This document shows positions 58,472-64,000 of a DNA stretch of 64,000 bases, in pieces (position 1 is the first letter of the stretch; the number at the start of each line of letters is the position of its first letter). The stretch spans positions 24,406,281 through 24,470,280 of the forward strand of contig CM030706.1 of NCBI GenBank assembly GCA_017979445.1, written 5' to 3'. The notes beneath the pieces were generated by a model, which searched no databases, was not told the origin of the DNA, and saw only the letters and a program-made list of their open reading frames with translations. The position numbers were made by a program, and so were the translations under genes. Origin of the DNA: Akebia trifoliata (lineage: Eukaryota; Streptophyta; Magnoliopsida; Ranunculales; Lardizabalaceae).

Positions 58472-61400
58472 GTGGCGACTCCATTGGGGACATTTGAGGA
58501 TCAGACTTGAAAAGTCCCAAGTATGGGAAGCATTGCCAGTAGGACCTAGTTTTTTAATTATTTTATTTTATTTTTGGTTATTTATTTATTTGATTATTTT
58601 ATTTTTTTTTATCATTCTTTTTAGCTCAATTATTGAGCACTGGTTTGGATGTTTAATATTTTGTTTTGGCATTTTTTTATGGATCATCTAGGGTCATTCG
58701 GAATGACCTTAAAATCATGCAGAATATCAAGAAGGTAATGGTCTAAAATAATGGGTGTTGACTCATTTTTATTTGGATTATTTTTTTGGTTTGTATTATC
58801 CTTTATTAGTACCCTTTGATTCAATTTTGGATATTTCGGATTTGGCATATAATTTTTCTTTTTAGTTCAATCTAGGGTCATTTTGGGATGACCCTAAATA
58901 ATAAAATATTCAAATTGACATAAGTTGATGATGGAATGATGGTGGTTGGAATGTGAGTTATGGATTTAAAAAAAAAAAAAAAAATTTGGATGAATTTTTT
59001 TTAGTACGTTACTAGGCATAGGCGGCGAGTTGTGAAAATAAATTATTTGTAAGTGATGTGATAAGAAATAAAAAATTTGTCTTTTTTAATGTTGTTCATG
59101 ATGAGGAGAGGATTTCAAGAAAAAATAAATAAATAAAATCAGAAAAAAATATTTTTACGTGTGGTGTGCCGTTAGTAGAACACAGTTTCTGTTGTTTTTA
59201 TCTTCTTCTCCATATGTTTAAGGATGAAAAAAATAGCAAGAACAAGGCGTTGCTTCTCTCTCTCTCTCTCTCTTCTCTTTTCAATTTCATCTCTTCAAAT
59301 TTGATTTTGATTTCGGTTCTCAAATTGCGAATCAAAGAATTGAACTATCAAATCCCAACCGTTGGTTCTATTTCCTTCAAGGATATTCCAAGCAAGCTTC
59401 GTCTCCACAGATCTCCTCTTCGAGCTCTGTTCAACCTTACATTTTCTATGGAATTGTCTTTGTTCAATTCGTTGCTAAAGTTAAAACTGATGGTGGTGTT
59501 CAACTCAAACACACAACAACCGGTTTTGATGAAAATTCAATCCTTACATAAATGATACCTTACAGCTGGGGTGTATCTCCATTCTTCAACTGTGATCTGG
59601 TTATCCTACTGTGAAGGAGAACACCATTGGTCTTGACTGCCATAGGTGGAGTTCTTCAACAAAGAGACCTCAACCCTTAGATTAAGGAACCCATCATGAT
59701 GCCTCGAGATGGTTATTTAATGACGATGTAGCAGCTATGGACAATAGCGAAGATGGAACGGGGCTTTGAAGAGGTAGCCTGAAGCACCATGAACGTATTG
59801 CATATCAGATTGATATTTATCAAGTTGATAAATTATTCAAACAATTTCTTATTGTTGAGAAATAGGTGCTTGAAGATGATAAATTTCTGGGCGAGAAAAT
59901 TGGTCAAACTTAATCGAATTTCTAAGTTGAATAATCTGAATTTTTGAGTTAATTCGTAGTGGTGCCTTCGAAGAGTACTCTAACTGAATCACCTCAAATC
60001 CAACCAAACTGAGTTGGTATGGACCCACGATGGGTACGATTTTTTTCGGTTCTTTATGGTTCCCCAAAGGATTTCTTAATGTTTTTTCCACTTTTGATGA
60101 GTAAGATCAGATGAATTCAATCCCTTTGAAACATGGGAGAAGCAAAATCACAAGACGATCATGAACACGTGAGTGGTCATGATTTGATGATTTTTTTATT
60201 GAAATTGTTAAGTATGATTTCTCAAAAAAATAAAAAATAAAAAATAAATAAAAAAGGGGTTGGAAGTTTATTGATGACAGTCTTTGGGAGTTGTTATTAA
60301 CACACCAATTTTCATTTATAACGCATCAATTTATTTAAAATAATTATTTATTTTCAAAAGAATTGTTGTGTTGCCAGTAGACTATGGATGTGTCAATAAT
60401 AATTCAATTTTTATCTCAAATATTGTAAAAATAAAAACTTGCTGGCAGCTATGTTTGGTGTTGAAAGAGAGAAAATTTTTTGGCACTCCAATGTTTATCT
60501 ATAGCATACAAGTTGATTTGAGTGCCAACAAGTTGGGGTGGCAATATAATCCTTTTCTTTTTTATTATGGGGTGTGTATATAGTTTGCTTTCATAGTTAG
60601 CAATGGTTTTAGGAAAAAGGGCTTCTTTGTGCTTTTTAAAATCAATTTGTTTAAAATTAAAAAAAAGAAATTGGGAAAATCAATTTGTAAAAAAAAAAAA
60701 AAAAAAAGTCACTCATTGCCTCAACAACTGTCATTCTATCATCAGTTTAATATTTTTGGAAATCCCAAATTGTCTTGGGTCGCCCAAAGCAATCCTTGAT
60801 TGGACCATAGATTAAAAAAAAAAATTCCTTTTGTGTGCCTGTTTCAATATTGGATCTGATTGATTATTTCTTGTGCTATACTGATTTACTGTCCATCTAA
60901 CATGCTATGATCCTAATTGTTATACACATGCCTTGATCTCGATTTTGATATGATGGTTTTTAATTAATATTTATGTTATTGTCATATGATTTGATCTGGC
61001 CTATGAGCCCATTTATTTGAAAAAGGCCCCGGGCACACCCTACCTTGTTTTGCATACACCACTAGCACGTTTATTGTTTTGCACGCTTGCATGTCCCATA
61101 TAGCCAACGTGGCACTAGTGCGTGGTCTGGTCTCTTCAGAGATGTGACGTCACTCATGAAAATCACAACTCTAGTCATGTACCTTAGGGTATATCAAACT
61201 AAGGCATCAGTACCATCTGATCAGGGGACTCTGAAAGGTATATCAATGCACTCAGGCTGGAGCGACTTGAGCCTTTGACCTATTGTAAGCTACACAGTCA
61301 CACGTCCCGATTGCCAACGTAGTACGAGTACGTAGTCGGTCCTCTCGTGGGATGCCAAACCATTTATGAAAGCTACAACTCTTAATTCGTACTCATAGGT

Positions 61401-61800
61401 ATATCAAAGATAATATAAGTACATCAATTGCACTTCTTGGTCAAAACCAGTACCGAAGCGAGATCCTACTCCGATGTACTACGATACTAGGAGAATAGAC
61501 TACGTTTATTCTAGAAAATAGGTGAAAGTGCCTTTGCTCAAGCATCGTGCGCCACCTCTGATCTGGGGATTAAACTGGCTATTTTTGGTTTCAGAGAAGT
61601 GAATTGAAGTTTTAGATTATCACATATATGGTATATCAAACCAAGTCATCACGTACCGTCTGATTGAGTACGCTCGAGAGGTATATAGGTGTACTTGTGC
61701 AAGGGTGGCCAGATAAAAATGCATTGCATATAGTAAGCTTAGAGTCTAGAAACCTCCCTTGTAGGCCACGACTCGAACTTACCATGGGTATTCCGAGTTG
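58472..61800 (+). mobile_element. Leader of the further plus-strand gypsy copy
   Basis: Shared leader (58472-59260), variable cassette (59265-60460), then shared leader again including the GCACTAGTGC module (61112) and GGTATATCAAA words up to about 61800. Gag is not present: the copy breaks near 61805. Confidence 0.78.
59265..59850 (+). pseudogene. Coding-like fragment in the variable cassette (unidentified, possibly captured)
   Basis: Frames on the plus strand give protein-like text broken by stops and shifts: TVGSISFKDIPSKLRLHRSP, VQPYIFYGIVFVQFVAKVKT, DASRWLFNDDVAAMDNSED and LKHHERIAYQIDIYQVDKLF. Composition is unlike low-complexity DNA and unlike gag or pol. It starts behind a CT-rich 5'-UTR-like run at about 59262. 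I do not recognise the source gene. It is in element sense and has no counterpart in the leader copies at 37.8 or 44 kb. Confidence 0.45.
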
Positions 61801-61805
61801 TTATT

Positions 61806-62600
61806 GAATGGGACCTTGTATGTGAATGATGATATCAGAATGTATGGTTGTCCTTAAGGATTAAAGTTTTCTGTTTTAGTTAATTAAAATGGGTGCACCG
61901 ACCTAATAAAGAATCCATTTTTTGCAATAATTCATAATGACCTAGTCCATCTCAATCGGGGGTCACTTTTGACCCAGTCCATCTTAACTAAGGAGATTTT
62001 CCAAAAAAAAAAAAAATTTATGGTCCAATCGGGGGTCACTTTTGACAACCAGGAATAATCCGAAATTTCAAGGGATATTGAGAATGAAACAATGATTAAT
62101 GGATGAGGAGAACATTTTTTAAAAAAACTATTTGATACATTTTTTTATATAAAAAATCACTGCAAAAGTCTAAAAAAATAAAATTATTTAACCCGCAAAT
62201 GAGTCGTTATTGCTATACCACCTTTTATTAACGTCACACCAATTCATAGTTTGCAATCACAAACAAAATTAGCCAATATCTAAATATGGTGTACTATAGA
62301 TAAAAGTTGGTGTGATAATATAAACAAATCTAAAACACCCAAAAATACGTGGAACCTCCTCAATTAGAGTGATTTTCAAATTAGATTTTTTACTACAAAA
62401 GATGTTTTTTTTTTGTTTTTTGTTTTTAATGAATTTTATTTATTAAAAAAAAATAGATTTTCTTTTTCAAAAATCTAGAAGGCCATCGTATCCGATTTTT
62501 TTTTTTGACAATCCAAGAGGGCCCAATGACATTAAGCAAGATGTAATATCTTGCTAACTTAATCATGGTAGTGTGACCCAAGAAGTGGGTTCCAAATTGC
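61806..62600. other. AT-rich stretch between two gypsy leaders
   Basis: Contains two near copies of ATCGGGGGTCACTTTTGAC (about 61957 and 62027). No gene is seen. From roughly 62.1 kb it may already belong to the inverted leader copy. Confidence 0.35.
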
Positions 62601-64000
62601 TTGCAGTGTAACAAATTTCAAAAGGATTTTGTCTTACAAATTGCTAACAGCATGCATACACTTTATTCTATTTTAGATTGTCATGTTGCTGCCACACACA
62701 TGTTGCCAACACAACAACACCTAAGAAAAATTTTAAAAAATAAAAATAAATTCACACGACTCAAAAATGCTGTTGCTAGCACTTCACTTACACATCCACG
62801 CATCACTCCCTCTTTTTCTTTCGGTATCTCCCTTTACCAAAAAAAGAGAAATCGGCTTCTAACCCCTTCCTTCTCTCTTTTTTTATTTAAAAAAAAACAA
62901 AACAAGCAGAATGGGCTTTCTAATAATCTGACCGAAGAAAAAAAGCCTGGAATTTGTTGAAGAGAAAAAAAATTTAGAAAAAACCAGAAAGAAAAGGAAA
63001 TCGATCACGATCGGGTTTGATTTGAACTGTATATAGTGATGCATGTTTTATAATTGAGAAATCTGAGCGTTCCCTACCCGATCTGAACCAGCAAAACTTT
63101 TCGTTTTTTCTTTGACATCCAAGCAGGGACATCGATTCTTGTTAAGAAAAATCTGTTAAACTTTAAGAGGAAACAACGATTTCAAACTTTTAGCCTTGGC
63201 TTTAGAAGAAATCAAAAACTTTCTCCAAATACCAAAAGTTCTAAACCGATTAGAACGGGTGGTTTAAAACGATCGGCCGGTAAGATTAAGCCAATCGATC
63301 TTTGTTTGAAAATGATAGGGTTGGGTGGTCATTTGAAGATTTCAGAGATAAAAGATTAAGGCTCTTGAGGCTTTTAAAAAAATGGAGGGAAGAGAGAGAG
63401 AGAGGCAATGCCTCTGTTGTTGCTATTTTTTTCGTTCTTAAACATATGGAGAAGAAGATAAAAACAGCAGAAACTGTTTTCTGCTAATGACACACCACAC
63501 GTAAAAATCTTTTATTTTTCTAATTTTTTTTTTATTTTTCTTGAAATCCTCTCCTCATCATGAACAACATTAAAAAGGCAAATTTTTTATTTCTTACCAC
63601 ATCACTCATAAATAATTTATTTTCACAACTCGCCGCCTATGCCTAGTAACGTGCTAAAAAAATACATCTAAAATTTTTATAAAAAAAAAAAAAATCCATA
63701 ACTCACATTCCAATGACCCTCATTCCATCTTCAATTTATGTCAATTTAAATATTTCATTATTTAGGGTCATCCCAAAATGACCCTAAATTGAACAAAAAA
63801 GAAAAATTATATGCCAAATCTGAAATATCCAAAATTGAACCAAAGGGTACTAATAAAGGATAATATAAACAAAAAAATAATTCGAATAAAAATGAGTCAA
63901 CACCCATTATTTTATACCATTACCTTCTTGAAATCTTGCATGATTTTAAGGTCATTCTGAATGACTCTTGATGATCCATAAAAAAGTGCCAAACAAAATA
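62601..64000 (-). mobile_element. Inverted gypsy leader copy running off the right edge
   Basis: 63390-64000 is the reverse complement of about 58680-59270 (for example AGGGTCATCCCAAAATGACC against its complement near 58876, and CCATAACTCACATTCCAAT near 63699). Its LTR must lie beyond 64000. Towards lower coordinates, from about 63380, it departs from the other copy, again entering a variable part. A candidate coding frame there is not convincing. Confidence 0.8.

Overview
The window is plant nuclear DNA, almost certainly from a flowering plant. It is AT-rich, has GT-AG introns, and is packed with plant-type transposable elements: Ty3/gypsy, L1-like LINEs, PIF/Harbinger, hAT and Tourist-like MITEs, and non-autonomous LTR elements primed by initiator tRNA-Met. 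No prokaryotic-style operons, rRNA, CRISPR or convincing tRNA genes were seen. The species cannot be fixed from the sequence alone.

The one host gene I can name is on the minus strand. Four coding exons (25538-25340, 21097-20945, 15888-15710, 11710-11603) splice into one open frame of 213 codons with all phases matching. They encode the N-terminal part (LisH, coiled coil, second LisH-like segment) of a plant RELCH / HEAT-repeat protein of the Arabidopsis At5g16210 type. The rest of the gene lies beyond position 1. Its introns are 4.2, 5.1, 4.0 and more than 11.6 kb and are filled with transposons. Position 1 itself looks like the next splice acceptor.

Intron 4 (1-11602) holds a fold-back element, and an L1-like LINE (about 1230-7118) broken by a hAT-like MITE (8-9 bp target duplication) and by a small LTR retroelement (TTTGG duplication). 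It also holds a three-LTR, two-internal array of the same LTR family, flanked as one unit by CATAT. Intron 3 (11711-15709) holds a chain of fold-back units, each bounded by TA microsatellites. Intron 2 holds an internally deleted gypsy element and a LINE tail. Intron 1 holds a Tourist-like MITE with a CT microsatellite and a LINE zinc-binding fragment.

About 320 bp upstream of the start codon begins a PIF/Harbinger element with a near-complete two-gene coding set (DDE transposase and Myb/SANT-like partner), a seven-copy 206-bp satellite, and at its far end gene-like exon starts of unknown identity.

From about 31.9 kb to the end is a nest of one gypsy family whose LTRs run from TGTAGACACC to a GC-rich hairpin and CTTTCA. 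A truncated minus-strand member (LTR ending at 56393) was split by a complete plus-strand member (39566-55251, duplication GTCTC), which itself received two solo LTRs (duplications GTGTG and GACGT/GATGT). The complete member has gag but no pol. A further plus-strand copy starts at 56880 inside a chromovirus-like gag, and an inverted leader copy runs off the right edge. Between the primer binding site and gag, each member carries a long leader whose two ends are shared but whose centre differs from copy to copy; in at least two copies the centre reads like a captured coding fragment. That variable cassette, the TA-bounded fold-back chain and the shared-LTR array are the most unusual things here.
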